Below are positions 35,804 through 43,733 of a stretch of 64,000 bases of DNA, piece by piece. Below the pieces are notes generated by a model. That model was not told where the DNA came from, did not search any database, and saw only the letters and a list, made by a program, of their open reading frames with translations. Numbering within the stretch: the stretch's first letter is position 1; every line of letters starts with the position of its first letter. The DNA comes from Desulfoferrobacter suflitae (lineage in GTDB: Bacteria; Desulfobacterota; Syntrophobacteria; Syntrophobacterales; Syntrophobacteraceae), in assembly GCF_022603395.1 (NCBI RefSeq), contig NZ_JAIBKA010000011.1, forward strand, positions 62,001 through 126,000, in the 5' to 3' direction. The translations under genes and the position numbers were made by a program.

Positions 35804-37276
35804 TTAATTTTTCTTTTTCTCTTTTTCCTTCAGATTCAATGTCTGCTTGACGATGCTCTTGTCGTGCTCGAAGTCGACCACCCGCTGCAACATGATCTTT
35901 TGTGCCGCCACCGGACCCGCGCCGTGCCAGGTTGCCACGCCGTGCTGGCCAGCTGTCCAGTGTTGCAGGAGCTTGTGCACTTTTAGTATGTTCTCCGTCG
36001 GCTCATCCGAGCCGAAGCTGAAGAATTCGGTTACATAATCTTTGGTTTCCGGATTCTTGAGCTCCTTGAGGGACGGCATGGTCACAATCAAGCCCCCGCC
36101 GATGTCGCCGGCCAGCGCCATGGCCCGCCAAAAGGAATTGCAGATATTCAGTTTGGCCACATTGCCCATCAATTCATCCGGCAGGTAGACGCCCGATCCG
36201 GGAGGCTCCTCCTGGCCCTTGTTGGCGGCTGCCAGGCCACAGGCGCGGCCCGTCTCCCGCAAAACCACCATTTCAGTCAGCTGGTCGTTGATATGGGTGA
36301 CTTTATCGAGCCCCTTATATTCCTGAATCAGCTTGCAGGCCCCGATGATCTGGTTCATGAAACCGACCTTGCAAGTGCCTCCGCAGGTCATTCGGTGGGT
36401 CTTGGCAAAGCGCGTGACAAACTTGACGGAGTATTTGGTTTCCCCGCAATGGAACACGCGATCCCATGGCACAAACACGTTGTCAAAGATCACCATGGAG
36501 GTCTCTCTCTGGCCGAACCTCGGATTGCCGAGTTCATCCAACTCATCGGCATTGTCTCTTTCTGCGGAGTACGGGGAGTACTGGCACACATAGGTGATCC
36601 CTTCAGCATCTGTCGGAATCGCAAAGGCGATGGCGTAGTCTTCTTCTCCCGGCCCATGCGCCGACTGAGGCAGTACGACCAATTCATGGCTGGCGAACGC
36701 ACCGCTGATATTGATCTTTGCACCCCGCACCACAATGCCGTCGGCGTTCTTGTCTACAACCTTCAGGGACAGAAAGGGATCCGGCCAGTCCAACGTCCTC
36801 TGGCTGCGCTTGCCGCGTGGTTCCGTCAGTGCTCCGGCTACGGAGAGGTCTTTGCGCTGTATCATTTTGAGGTATTCCAGGAACCTGGGGTGGTACTCGG
36901 TGCCCAGATCCCTGTCCATTTCCCAGCAGGTGCTGGCCAGCGAGTGAAACGCATCGTATCCGACACAGCGATAGATGCAGGTTCCGAGCATTTCCGCAGT
37001 GAAGGTTCCGGCTTCCGCTTTCTTGACCAGGTCGTCGGTATTGGTGCTGACGTGGGTGTAACGGTTCACCACGTCGTCGATGAGCGGTGAATAGCAGGAC
37101 ATGATATCCTTGTAACGGGGATCGAGGGCCCATTCATAGCTGGCCTTATTGGCTTCAACCACGGTTCGGGTATTTCTGTTTTCCAGTATGCTCTCCACTT
37201 TCTTACCATTCATGAACACTCGGGGCTTGAGTGCTTTCAGGCTGTCTTCAAACTGTTCCGGAGTCATAAGAGCCAT
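35804..37276 (-). CDS. 4-hydroxybutyryl-CoA dehydratase/vinylacetyl-CoA isomerase-family flavoprotein
   Basis: 490 aa, the length of the family. Canonical features: C100-x3-C104 in TCIYRCVGYDAF (cluster ligands C99/C103 in the Clostridium enzyme), FAD-binding region with GIVVRGAKI, and ACGLAAANKG. The other ligand pair differs: the reference has HRxSYGGCKVG (His-x6-Cys), while this protein has HRMTCGGTCKVG (H294, C298, C302), i.e. one inserted residue and an extra Cys. The start at 37276 (MALMTPEQF) has AAGGA upstream; the frame extends to 37396 without coding character. The family dehydrates 4-hydroxybutyryl-CoA to crotonyl-CoA through radical FAD/4Fe-4S chemistry; the exact substrate here is open. 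A TetR gene lies upstream in the same direction. Confidence 0.85.
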   Translation of the reverse strand: MALMTPEQFEDSLKALKPRVFMNGKKVESILENRNTRTVVEANKASYEWALDPRYKDIMSCYSPLIDDVVNRYTHVSTNTDDLVKKAEAGTFTAEMLGTCIYRCVGYDAFHSLASTCWEMDRDLGTEYHPRFLEYLKMIQRKDLSVAGALTEPRGKRSQRTLDWPDPFLSLKVVDKNADGIVVRGAKINISGAFASHELVVLPQSAHGPGEEDYAIAFAIPTDAEGITYVCQYSPYSAERDNADELDELGNPRFGQRETSMVIFDNVFVPWDRVFHCGETKYSVKFVTRFAKTHRMTCGGTCKVGFMNQIIGACKLIQEYKGLDKVTHINDQLTEMVVLRETGRACGLAAANKGQEEPPGSGVYLPDELMGNVAKLNICNSFWRAMALAGDIGGGLIVTMPSLKELKNPETKDYVTEFFSFGSDEPTENILKVHKLLQHWTAGQHGVATWHGAGPVAAQKIMLQRVVDFEHDKSIVKQTLNLKEKEKKKN

Positions 37277-37392
37277 TGCTTTGATCCTTTCCTGTTGTAG
37301 AGTTCGCGATTCAATCCCGGCAAAAAAAATATTTCCTTTGCTACCCTCTGTGAAGCTTCTGCAGGTCCCTGCGCCAACCGGCTGTGGCCGGT

Positions 37393-37977
37393 TCAAGGAC
37401 TCAAGCGGCGCAGATAGTCAAGCAGAGCATTGATGGTTTTGTCCAGATTGGCGGGAGACTTCTCCATGCCGTAAATGATGGTGGCCCCCAGCATGCCGGC
37501 AAAAATCATTTCGGTCACCGCCCTGGTGTCCGTTTCTTCGCGCAGTTCGCCCGATTGTTTGCCCTGTTCAAGCAGCCGCTGAATCAACGACTTCAGGCCA
37601 ACGAACCCCTCATTGACCGCCTGGGCCAACCTGGGCCTTTGATCATCCAGTTCGACCGAGAAGGTTACAAAAATACAGCCGCCCGGCAGGCAGGTGGTGT
37701 CTTTAAGGTACAGGTCCCGATAATTTTCCAGCAACTTTTTCACCTTGGCGACCGGCTTGGAAATCTGGTCGAGACCGGCCAGGTTCTTTTCCCGCCAGAT
37801 TTTACGTGCCTCGTCCAGTACGGCGAAAAAGAGCTCCTCTTTGCTCTTAAAGTGGTTGTACAGTCCTCCTTTGGAGGTGTTTGCGGCGGCGAGGATATCC
37901 TGGATGGAGGTGCTCAGGAAACCTTTCAGGGAGAACAGCCGCAGCGATTCGTAGACGATTTTATCTCTCAGTTCCAT
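37393..37977 (-). CDS. TetR/AcrR-family transcriptional regulator
   Basis: 194 aa. An N-terminal HTH of TetR type (KIVYESLRLFSLKGFLSTSIQDILAAANTSKGGLYNHFKSKEEL) occupies residues 5-50, and the C-terminal all-helical ligand domain contains TTCLPGGCIFVTFSVELDDQRPRL, with a Cys pair (TCLPGGC) typical of the NemR/AcuR-type group. The start at 37977 has AAAGGG upstream; the longer frame is not supported. A 28-bp near-perfect palindrome lies 19 bp upstream of the start, indicating autoregulation. The dehydratase gene starts 117 bp downstream of its stop and may be under the same control. Confidence 0.9.
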   Translation of the reverse strand: MELRDKIVYESLRLFSLKGFLSTSIQDILAAANTSKGGLYNHFKSKEELFFAVLDEARKIWREKNLAGLDQISKPVAKVKKLLENYRDLYLKDTTCLPGGCIFVTFSVELDDQRPRLAQAVNEGFVGLKSLIQRLLEQGKQSGELREETDTRAVTEMIFAGMLGATIIYGMEKSPANLDKTINALLDYLRRLSP

Positions 37978-37995
37978 GGTGCCCTTTCTCTGCAC

Positions 37996-38023
37996 GCAAC
38001 AGACAGACCGGTCGGTCTGTTGC
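37996..38023. promoter_or_regulatory. Palindromic TetR operator
   Basis: A 28-bp palindrome with a single mismatched pair, centred on AGACCGGTCGGTCT and lying just upstream of the TetR start codon. The AGACC-N4-GGTCT core matches the NemR-box style of TetR operators, consistent with autorepression. Confidence 0.75.
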
Positions 38024-38241
38024 CTTTTATAGAAAAATGTTTTGATGATGTCAAATGATTTCTGGAAAATTTCTGGAAAATTTTGTGCAGAGGGTTTCCC
38101 GCTCGAAACCGACGGCGTCGCGCCACGAAGGGGAAATCGAGGGTAGCTTGTTCCCTTGGGCCCGAACAAAAGGGTGCAAATTGTCGCCCATTGCCGGTCG
38201 GCAACCGGCCGTTCTTTGTTATCTTCAGATTATGCAATACA

Positions 38242-38256
38242 TGGCATGTCTTTTGC
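38242..38256 (+). promoter_or_regulatory. Sigma54 promoter for DUF5320/NifX-like genes
   Basis: TGGCAT-GTCTT-TTGC matches the -24/-12 consensus TGGCAC-N5-TTGC with one change and correct GG-to-GC spacing. It lies 88 bp before the DUF5320 start codon. Near-identical sites occur at 43719-43733 (minus) and 54430-54444. Confidence 0.7.
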
Positions 38257-38343
38257 CAATCCAGCTGATAAGTGGCAACGCCCTTGAAGGTCATCTTAGA
38301 TGGGCATTTGCTTCAGTCACTACACAGACAAGGAGGTACAATC

Positions 38344-38694
38344 ATGCCAGGAAGAGACAGAACTGGCCCGATGGGATTTGGGCCCATGACCGGAAGAGGT
38401 TTGGGATGGTGTGGTCGAGTCGGCGCAGGCTCCTACCGGGGGTATGGAAGGTTCGACACGTTTGGCTGGGGCCGGGGAAGGGGCTGGAGGAACCGCTATT
38501 ACGCTACTGGAATGCCGGGCTGGGCCTGGTCAGGCTGGGGCGGTCCATGGGGGGGAGCGTCTCCCTTTCGGGGTGCGGCCGCCGGCGAGGATGAACTGAA
38601 CAGCCTGAAAAACTATGCGGCGGGGCTTGAAGAAGAACTCGCCAACATCAAGGCGCGCATGGCGGATCTGGAAAAGGAGCAAGAAGCCCGGTAA
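38344..38694 (+). CDS. DUF5320 family Gly/Arg/Trp-rich protein
   Basis: 116 aa. The beginning MPGRDRTGPMGFGPMTGRG is the DUF5320 hallmark. It is followed by a Gly/Arg/Tyr/Trp-rich low-complexity stretch to ~75 and a C-terminal coiled coil (EDELNSLKNYAAGLEEELAN). Strong ribosome site (AAGGAGGT) before the start at 38344. DUF5320 proteins regularly accompany NifX-like proteins in anaerobes; the biochemical role is unknown. It is transcribed with the NifX-like gene 107 bp downstream from the sigma54 promoter at 38242. The coiled coil resembles the C-terminal ends of the NifX-like proteins at 38802 and 54532. Confidence 0.85.
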   Translation: MPGRDRTGPMGFGPMTGRGLGWCGRVGAGSYRGYGRFDTFGWGRGRGWRNRYYATGMPGWAWSGWGGPWGGASPFRGAAAGEDELNSLKNYAAGLEEELANIKARMADLEKEQEAR

Positions 38695-38801
38695 CCGGCG
38701 GCAACTTAGCTGCAGTGATGCTCCGGAGGCCGCTTGCCGGCGACCTCCGGATTTGTTTGAATGGTGTTCAGATGACAGGGGCATGGAACCAGAGGTGGCG
38801 A

Positions 38802-39380
38802 ATGAAGATTGCTCTAGCAGCGAACCGTCCCAACATGGATGGAGAGATAGATCCCCGATTCGGCAGGTGTCGATATTTCATTTTCATCGAACCTGACACC
38901 CTGCGGTATGAAGTGGAGGAGAACCCCAACCAGGGAGCTGCCAGCGGGGCCGGCATCAGCACCGCTCAGTTTGTTGTCAACAGAGGCGCACAAGTGTTGA
39001 TAACCGGCAACATTGGTCCCAATGGCTACAGGGTGCTTTCCGAGTCCGGCATTCAGGTGTTTACGGGAGTGAGCGGTGGTCTTCGAGATGTCATGCAAGC
39101 CTACCAATCCGGCGATCTGAAGAGCTCCTCGGGGCCGACCGGAGGCATGGGAATGGGCCGTGGAGCAGGGCAGGGCGGTGGTATGGGCCGTGCCAAACTT
39201 GGCGGACTGGGTATAAATCAAGGTGAAGCGTCCTGGCGGGCGGGCGACAAGTTCAGAAAGATCCTGCAAAAGAGCGACAGTTCCAGAGATGAGATAGCAT
39301 TGCTCAAGGTACAGGCTGAAGTGCTTGCCAACGAGCTGGTCAAGATCCAGCAGCGCATTCAGGAAATGGAAAATCAATGA
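38802..39380 (+). CDS. NifX-like protein with Gly/Met-rich linker and coiled-coil tail (copy 2)
   Basis: 192 aa from the ATG at 38802 (GAGGTGG upstream). Residues 1-110 are a NifX/NafY-like cofactor-binding domain: MKIALAANRPNMDGEIDPRF, GRCRYFIFIEPDTL, GAASGAGISTAQFVVNRGAQ, VLITGNIGPNGY. A Gly/Met-rich linker (MGMGRGAGQGGGMGR) and a final coiled coil (IALLKVQAEVLANELVKIQQ) follow, resembling DUF5320. Closest relative in the window is 54532-55188. The DPRFGRC segment is typical of ORP-like proteins that bind a Mo-containing cluster, but which metal this copy binds is unknown. Lies in one unit with the DUF5320 gene. Confidence 0.87.
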   Translation: MKIALAANRPNMDGEIDPRFGRCRYFIFIEPDTLRYEVEENPNQGAASGAGISTAQFVVNRGAQVLITGNIGPNGYRVLSESGIQVFTGVSGGLRDVMQAYQSGDLKSSSGPTGGMGMGRGAGQGGGMGRAKLGGLGINQGEASWRAGDKFRKILQKSDSSRDEIALLKVQAEVLANELVKIQQRIQEMENQ

Positions 39381-39494
39381 TAATGGGTCGGGCGCGGCCG
39401 GCGGCTGCTTCCAGCGGCCGGACACCAAGCGCCGGGAGGTGGCGGTTGAAGGAGCCTGTCCGAGCGCGCGTCGAGTCCGTCATGGGGACGTATT

Positions 39495-39602
39495 ACCGCC
39501 GCCGCTGCAGGAATCCGGGGAAGCCCATGGGTGTTGGATTGCGGCCTTGGGCGGAATGACTGGAAAGCCTGCCGACTCAATTCCCGGACAGGTTCCCGGG
39601 AT
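39495..39602. repeat. Dispersed repeat, copy B (pairs with 35540-35650)
   Basis: Diverged copy of the repeat at 35540-35650. Its right end runs into the last codons of the radical SAM gene (stop at 39577-39579), so the C terminus LSGN of that protein comes from repeat sequence. Confidence 0.6.
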
Positions 39603-41457
39603 GTACCGCACAGGCCAGACTCAGGTATCTGCCGTTTTCTGCAAACATGAGCCTTTTGTCCACCATCATTTGCAGAAACTTCAGCAGCCGTTCTTCGCCA
39701 AGGCTGGGGAAATGTCGCCTGATCTGCCCGAGTGATCGATGCGCTGCACAGTAGAGATAGATTTCCCTGGATCTTCCCTCGAGCCTGTGGGCAAGTGCAG
39801 GGGACTGGTGCTGCCTTTGGGTTATGATCATGAATTCCGGGGCCGTTCGAAAGCTGAGAGCCGGTCCGGCACCAGGGTCTTTATGCAGGCCGGCATAGAT
39901 CGCCTTCCAGGTTTTCAGCTGCTTTTGCACCGGTTTCCAGATTTTCTTCTGATGATTCAGGTTTCCTCGATAACCCTGGATCATGAAGTCCACTGCGCCT
40001 ACCATTTCGGCTGGGAGCAGCGCTCGGTAATTGGGATGATTAAACCTCGCGCTGATTCCGAAAGCACCCGGGGACAGCCAGACGGGACTCCCAAGCCCAA
40101 GCCAGAACTGCACCGCCTTAAGTGGTCTAAAACAAAGAGCGAACTGCAAAACGCGCAGCGTTTCCTGCACATCGGCTTCGTCGCTGCCGGGAAAACAGAG
40201 GATCAGGTTGGAATTGCTTCTGATACCCAGTTCCTCGCAATATTTCATGGTCTGTAAATTCTGGATGGCCGTGGTTCCTTTGTTCATTTTCGCTAACAGG
40301 CGCGTGCTGAGCGCCTCTATCCCCACCTGGAGCTCCTCAATCCCAGCGGCTCTCATGATCTGCAGCCTTTCTCTTGAGGTGGCGGCACGGATTTCGGCGA
40401 ACAAACGCAAGTCCTTGGGGATCTTACTCAAATCGGTGAAGATCTTGGTGCTTGTCTGGGTGGGCAGCACATTGTCCGTAAAAGCCACTGAAAAAGTCTT
40501 GTGTCGGCTGCTCAGCTGATCGACCTGCGCCGCCACTTGTTGTGGGTGTTTTGAGCGGTAGCCCTGCCATTGCACATTCAAGTTGCAGAAGGCACAACCG
40601 GACGGGTTGTCCGATCCACGACTTTGCTTCCACCAGCAGCCGCGGGAAATCTCAAACGGAAGCGTAGGGAAGAAGGTGCCGTTGGAACCCAGGCGTTTCA
40701 GGAGTTTGAAATAGTCATCAAAGTCGGGGATGGGGAGAGCACTGAGGTCTTGCACCTGCCGACAAGCGGTGAGGGTGCTGTCGGTCGTTGTTTGACGCGA
40801 AACCACCCCATCGATGGAAGGTATCTTTTCAGGGGGTCGAGGTTTCTCCCTGTGATGCTGAACAAGTTCTGTCAGGGGGAGTTCGCCTTCGCCGACGATG
40901 ATAAAGTCCACCTGAGGGAAAACGGTCAGCATTTGTCCGGCTGATTGTGCGGTGAAATTTGAACCGCCGATGACGATGGGTATACTGGGGATCCGCTGCT
41001 TGATCCGCTGGAGGAAAAAGATGCTGGAGGTGAACTGACAGAGGCAAACCGAAAAGCCCAAAAGGACTGCCTTCTGCCAGTCGATTTCGGCAAGGCAAGC
41101 GTGAGATGCCTGCTCGACCCTGCGGCTCAGATTTTCCAGACCAATTGTTTGCAAAAGAGGGCTGGATCTGGTTTCGGCGTTGAAAACGCGTTGGATGCTT
41201 TGCATCTGCTGGGGGTAGAGGAGACTTGCGTAAATGCTTTCTGCAAGCCAGCTTCTCTTGGAAATCTCCCGGTAAACTTCGTAGCCAACGGCTGCCGCTA
41301 CCTTCAAGTAGAGATGGTGGGCTGCTACGGTCACGTCGGGTAAGTGTTTTTTCAGGTAAGCCTTCAGAGTTCCCAGCTGGATTGAGGGATAATTGAATAA
41401 AGGCCATGGAGCCGATGCGAGAATCACTTGATCGGGTGATGGTTTTGCTGGGTTCAT
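39577..41457 (-). CDS. B12-binding radical SAM protein, RiPP-maturation C-methyltransferase-like
   Basis: 626 aa. The N-terminal cobalamin-binding-like region (ILASAPWPLFNYPSIQLGTL, IPIVIGGSNFTAQSAG, VDFIIVGEGELPL) lacks an obvious DxHxxG. The radical SAM core follows with SRGCWWKQSRG and SGCAFCNLN; the cluster cysteines are spaced CX13CX2C rather than CX3CX2C. This RGCWW...CxFCxLN wording and the YRxK follow-up resemble the RiPP maturation radical SAM C-methyltransferase family. The C-terminal ~120 residues look like a small winged-helix-type end (SLGQIRRHFPSLGEERLLKFLQ). Start chosen at 41457 (MNPAKPSPDQVI); the frame continues to 41583 through a repeat. No precursor peptide gene was found on either side, so the substrate is unknown. 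Confidence 0.8.
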   Translation of the reverse strand: MNPAKPSPDQVILASAPWPLFNYPSIQLGTLKAYLKKHLPDVTVAAHHLYLKVAAAVGYEVYREISKRSWLAESIYASLLYPQQMQSIQRVFNAETRSSPLLQTIGLENLSRRVEQASHACLAEIDWQKAVLLGFSVCLCQFTSSIFFLQRIKQRIPSIPIVIGGSNFTAQSAGQMLTVFPQVDFIIVGEGELPLTELVQHHREKPRPPEKIPSIDGVVSRQTTTDSTLTACRQVQDLSALPIPDFDDYFKLLKRLGSNGTFFPTLPFEISRGCWWKQSRGSDNPSGCAFCNLNVQWQGYRSKHPQQVAAQVDQLSSRHKTFSVAFTDNVLPTQTSTKIFTDLSKIPKDLRLFAEIRAATSRERLQIMRAAGIEELQVGIEALSTRLLAKMNKGTTAIQNLQTMKYCEELGIRSNSNLILCFPGSDEADVQETLRVLQFALCFRPLKAVQFWLGLGSPVWLSPGAFGISARFNHPNYRALLPAEMVGAVDFMIQGYRGNLNHQKKIWKPVQKQLKTWKAIYAGLHKDPGAGPALSFRTAPEFMIITQRQHQSPALAHRLEGRSREIYLYCAAHRSLGQIRRHFPSLGEERLLKFLQMMVDKRLMFAENGRYLSLACAVHPGNLSGN

Positions 41458-41586
41458 AGTCGTTGTGATCTTGTGTAGTGTGGAATCGATGGTGGTTTCA
41501 ACAATATCGACGTGTGCCTTCGAATTCCTCTTCCCCGCAATCCCGCCGGTTACCCGCACATGGCCCCGCAGCACGCGGGGCACGCT

Positions 41587-41612
41587 CCCTCTCCCCCCGC
41601 GGGAGGAGAGGG
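41587..41612. repeat. GC-rich hairpin repeat (CCCTCTCC...GGAGAGGG)
   Basis: Exact 8-bp inverted arms around a CCCCGCGG core, followed by GTCGGGGTGAGGG. This is a widespread bacterial intergenic hairpin repeat. Another smaller hairpin, CCCCGC/GCGGGG, lies at 41564-41580. It sits between the 4Fe-4S protein gene and the radical SAM gene. Confidence 0.6.
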
Positions 41613-41721
41613 TCGGGGTGAGGGGGGGGAGGGAGGTGAATGCCGGGCCTGGCGCGGCACAATTTTCAAGGGGTCTCCTACAGAAGGGCGGCGGCCAAAA
41701 AGGTCTCGGTTTTAACGTGCT

Positions 41722-41916
41722 TCATGCAGCCTGTAAAATGGTCTCCAGTTTCCGGCGACTTTCGGTAAATTCTCCGCTGAATAACGGTTTACATTCTTCC
41801 AGTTTTCGCTCGTTTTTCAATAACTTTGTGGCAAAGGCCAGGCACGTGGGCTCTGCGCACTCTCTGCAATTGGTTTTTGGCAGTTGCCTCAGTACTTCCA
41901 TGACATTGAGCTTCAT
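41722..41916 (-). CDS. Small 4Fe-4S domain protein (PF04060 type)
   Basis: 64 aa. NVMEVLRQLPKTNCRECAEP followed by TCLAFATKL, then LEECKPL, matches the four-cysteine 4Fe-4S domain found at the N terminus of the gamma subunit of CO dehydrogenase/acetyl-CoA synthase and of related corrinoid methyltransferase proteins (C17, C20, C25, C42). It stands alone here, with nothing after it but a short helix. Strong AAGGAGG ribosome site. It precedes the B12 radical SAM gene by ~265 bp in the same direction. It could supply electrons for corrinoid reactivation, but this is inference. Confidence 0.8.
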   Translation of the reverse strand: MKLNVMEVLRQLPKTNCRECAEPTCLAFATKLLKNERKLEECKPLFSGEFTESRRKLETILQAA

Positions 41917-42554
41917 CGTCGTCCTCCTTCATTGTTTTTGGCTATCGTTGCTCGTGCCCATGTTGGATCGCGATGCTGGATCCTTGGCTCTTGAGCGGTA
42001 TATCCGTAGTTGTGTACCTGCCCGATTGGTAGGCATCGACGACCCCTTGAATCGTTCCCGATATGCCGGTAAAGACTTTGATCCGTCCTTCCCTGCAACG
42101 CCTTTCATTCACCGGGGCAACGGGTTTCAGCGTGACAGCCGTGGAGCGCTTCGGTCTGCTACCGGTAAGGCGCGCGGTTCAAATAGGAGTTCAAAACTAA
42201 TATACGGAACTTTTCGGATGTTCTGGAGCGGACGATCAGTTGTTTGGGGAAAGCAGCCGCGACCTATAATGACCGCCGGAGCACTGCAGCGTGTCGCCTG
42301 AACAATGAGGAATGAGGCACAGCAACGCTTGCGTCACGTCAAAGGGCAACCTGCGATGCCTTGTGCCGATGGCAAAATCAGCAGGAGATCTCGTTGGAAC
42401 GAGCCGTGAGAGGAGCCACGGAGTCGGATTCACCGTCCGATCTTCATCAGCCGTTTGGGTCGCACGTGAACTGTCTCGCATGAAATTCTAGCAATACTCG
42501 TGTGCAAATTCAAGGCATGACAGCATTGCGCTCCTCGCGTGGGGGCAGAATTTT
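41917..42554. other. Intergenic region, no supported gene
   Basis: A 638-bp stretch with only short open frames of no coding character. A minus-strand frame at 42236-42481 begins MRDSSRATQTADEDRTV but has no ribosome site or recognisable motif. The segment 42390-42450 (GAGCCGTGAGAGGAGCCACGG and following GTCGGATTCACCGTCCGAT) is predicted to fold and might be remains of a structured RNA or mobile intron; I could not identify it. Confidence 0.4.
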
Positions 42555-43175
42555 TTATTGTCGTGTCATGGCCCGTCCGCATTCGGGACACTTCATCTGG
42601 GTGCAGGGAGTGCCCTGAGCATGCGGGGCGGTCGCGCCACACGCAGGGCAGATGCAGTTTCCTCCGGGGCCGCCTCCGCGTCCGCCCATTCGGCCTCCCG
42701 GTCCTCTTCCCTGGCCTTGCCCGGCCCCTCTCCCTTGCCCTTTTCCCTGGCCCCTGCCGGATTCTTTTCCTTGACTTTTTGGCATCATTTCTCTCCTTCT
42801 TTGGCGGGTTTGATCAAGCATTTTACGATGACAATGTTTCTGTCTGCAGCCTGGCAGACGGAAGTAAGAATCTTCCAGCTGATGCAGCTGATAGGCCTTC
42901 AGCACCTCCGGAATATTTCCCGCTACTCCACAGATTATCTGAAGATTGAGATGGCCGGCATACCTCAGCAGGTCCGGGCTCAACGCCCCACAGATCAGCG
43001 TTGTGACTCCCCTGTTGCGCAAGATTCTGAGACGTTCGAAAGGGTTGGCCACATCGGTGAAGAGTTCCTCCTGGCACACAGTGCCGTCCAGGTGGTCCTT
43101 GGGAAAAAGCAGAACCCTCGAGCACCAGTTGAGAGCCGGAGCCACCCGTGATCTGAAAATGGGGATGGCAAGCAT
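42555..43175 (-). CDS. NifX-like protein with Gly/Arg-rich linker and C-terminal zinc ribbon (copy 3)
   Basis: 206 aa. Residues 1-120 are a NifX-like domain (LAIPIFRSRVAPALNWCSRV, VTTLICGALSPDLLRYAG, FRLPGCRQKHCHR), closely parallel to copy 1 at 28383-28772. A Gly/Gln/Arg-rich linker follows (GQGRGAGQGQGRGPGGR). The last ~35 residues form a zinc ribbon: CICPACGATAPH, then CTQMKCPECGRAM. It is the second gene of a pair, 12 bp after the NifU-like gene, under the sigma54 site at 43719-43733. Gene order is NifU-NifX here and NifX-NifU at 28 kb. The combination suggests metal-cluster handling; the target is unknown. Confidence 0.83.
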   Translation of the reverse strand: MLAIPIFRSRVAPALNWCSRVLLFPKDHLDGTVCQEELFTDVANPFERLRILRNRGVTTLICGALSPDLLRYAGHLNLQIICGVAGNIPEVLKAYQLHQLEDSYFRLPGCRQKHCHRKMLDQTRQRRREMMPKSQGKESGRGQGKGQGRGAGQGQGRGPGGRMGGRGGGPGGNCICPACGATAPHAQGTPCTQMKCPECGRAMTRQ

Positions 43176-43187
43176 GGAAAATCCTGT

Positions 43188-43625
43188 CTAATGTTCGGCT
43201 TGTGATTGCATATGATTGTGGATGGCCGCCTGCAATGTTTCCGCAGCCAGCACAGCACAATGTTCGTGTTCTTCGGGAAGTTCTCCCAACACTGCAAAAA
43301 TGGCATCCGCCCCGATTGTCACGGCCTCATCCAGGGTCTTGTTGAGCGCCAGTTCTGCAGCGACTGAGCCGCACGCAATGCTGGCTCCGCAGCCGTCGGT
43401 ATAGAAGCTCGATTCCTTTATCGATCGCATTTCGATTCTCAGGTAGATTTCCATGGATTCGCCACATGGACCGGTTACTCGAGCCGCACCAGTGGCATTG
43501 GGCAGTTTGCCGAAAAACCTGGGTTGGAGCCATCTTTTAAACACGCCTGAGCCATAGACTTCCTTGGTTTCCGCAAAAATTTGCCGTTGACACTGATTAA
43601 CGAATTCATCCAACTTACTTGCCAT
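43188..43625 (-). CDS. NifU/IscU-like protein (copy 2)
   Basis: 145 aa. IscU/NifU N-terminal fold with three cysteine contexts GPCGESMEIYLRI, YTDGCGASIACGS and EHCAVLAAETLQAAIHNHM. Parallel to copy 1 at 27955 over the whole length (shared CGESMEIYL, AAETLxAAIHN). GGAGG upstream of the start at 43625, and a sigma54-type promoter 94 bp upstream. Translated just before the NifX-zinc ribbon protein. Likely a dedicated cluster scaffold for this system, not general Fe-S assembly. Confidence 0.84.
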   Translation of the reverse strand: MASKLDEFVNQCQRQIFAETKEVYGSGVFKRWLQPRFFGKLPNATGAARVTGPCGESMEIYLRIEMRSIKESSFYTDGCGASIACGSVAAELALNKTLDEAVTIGADAIFAVLGELPEEHEHCAVLAAETLQAAIHNHMQSQAEH

Positions 43626-43718
43626 TAATCTTCATCCTCCCTGTGCAGAATTTTGAGTAGTCAGAAAACTTAGCAGAGACAAGCTCGGCTCCTCTATTCG
43701 GTCCCTCTCGACTATAGG

Positions 43719-43733
43719 GCAAATTGAATGCCA
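43719..43733 (-). promoter_or_regulatory. Sigma54 promoter for NifU-NifX pair
   Basis: On the minus strand TGGCAT-TCAAT-TTGC, identical in its conserved bases to the sites at 38242 and 54430, with the -12 element 94 bp before the NifU-like start. Confidence 0.7.

Noticed and set aside
39381-39576. RiPP precursor gene next to the radical SAM enzyme
   Set aside because: The interval consists mostly of a dispersed repeat; no short frame with a ribosome site and leader-like sequence was found.
42130-42200. tRNA-like GGTTCAAAT stretch
   Set aside because: The flanking bases do not form a T stem, and no acceptor or anticodon arm was found.
42236-42481. 81-codon minus-strand frame starting MRDSSRATQ
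   Set aside because: No ribosome site or homology I can name; the region may be remains of a structured RNA but I could not identify conserved intron or ncRNA parts.
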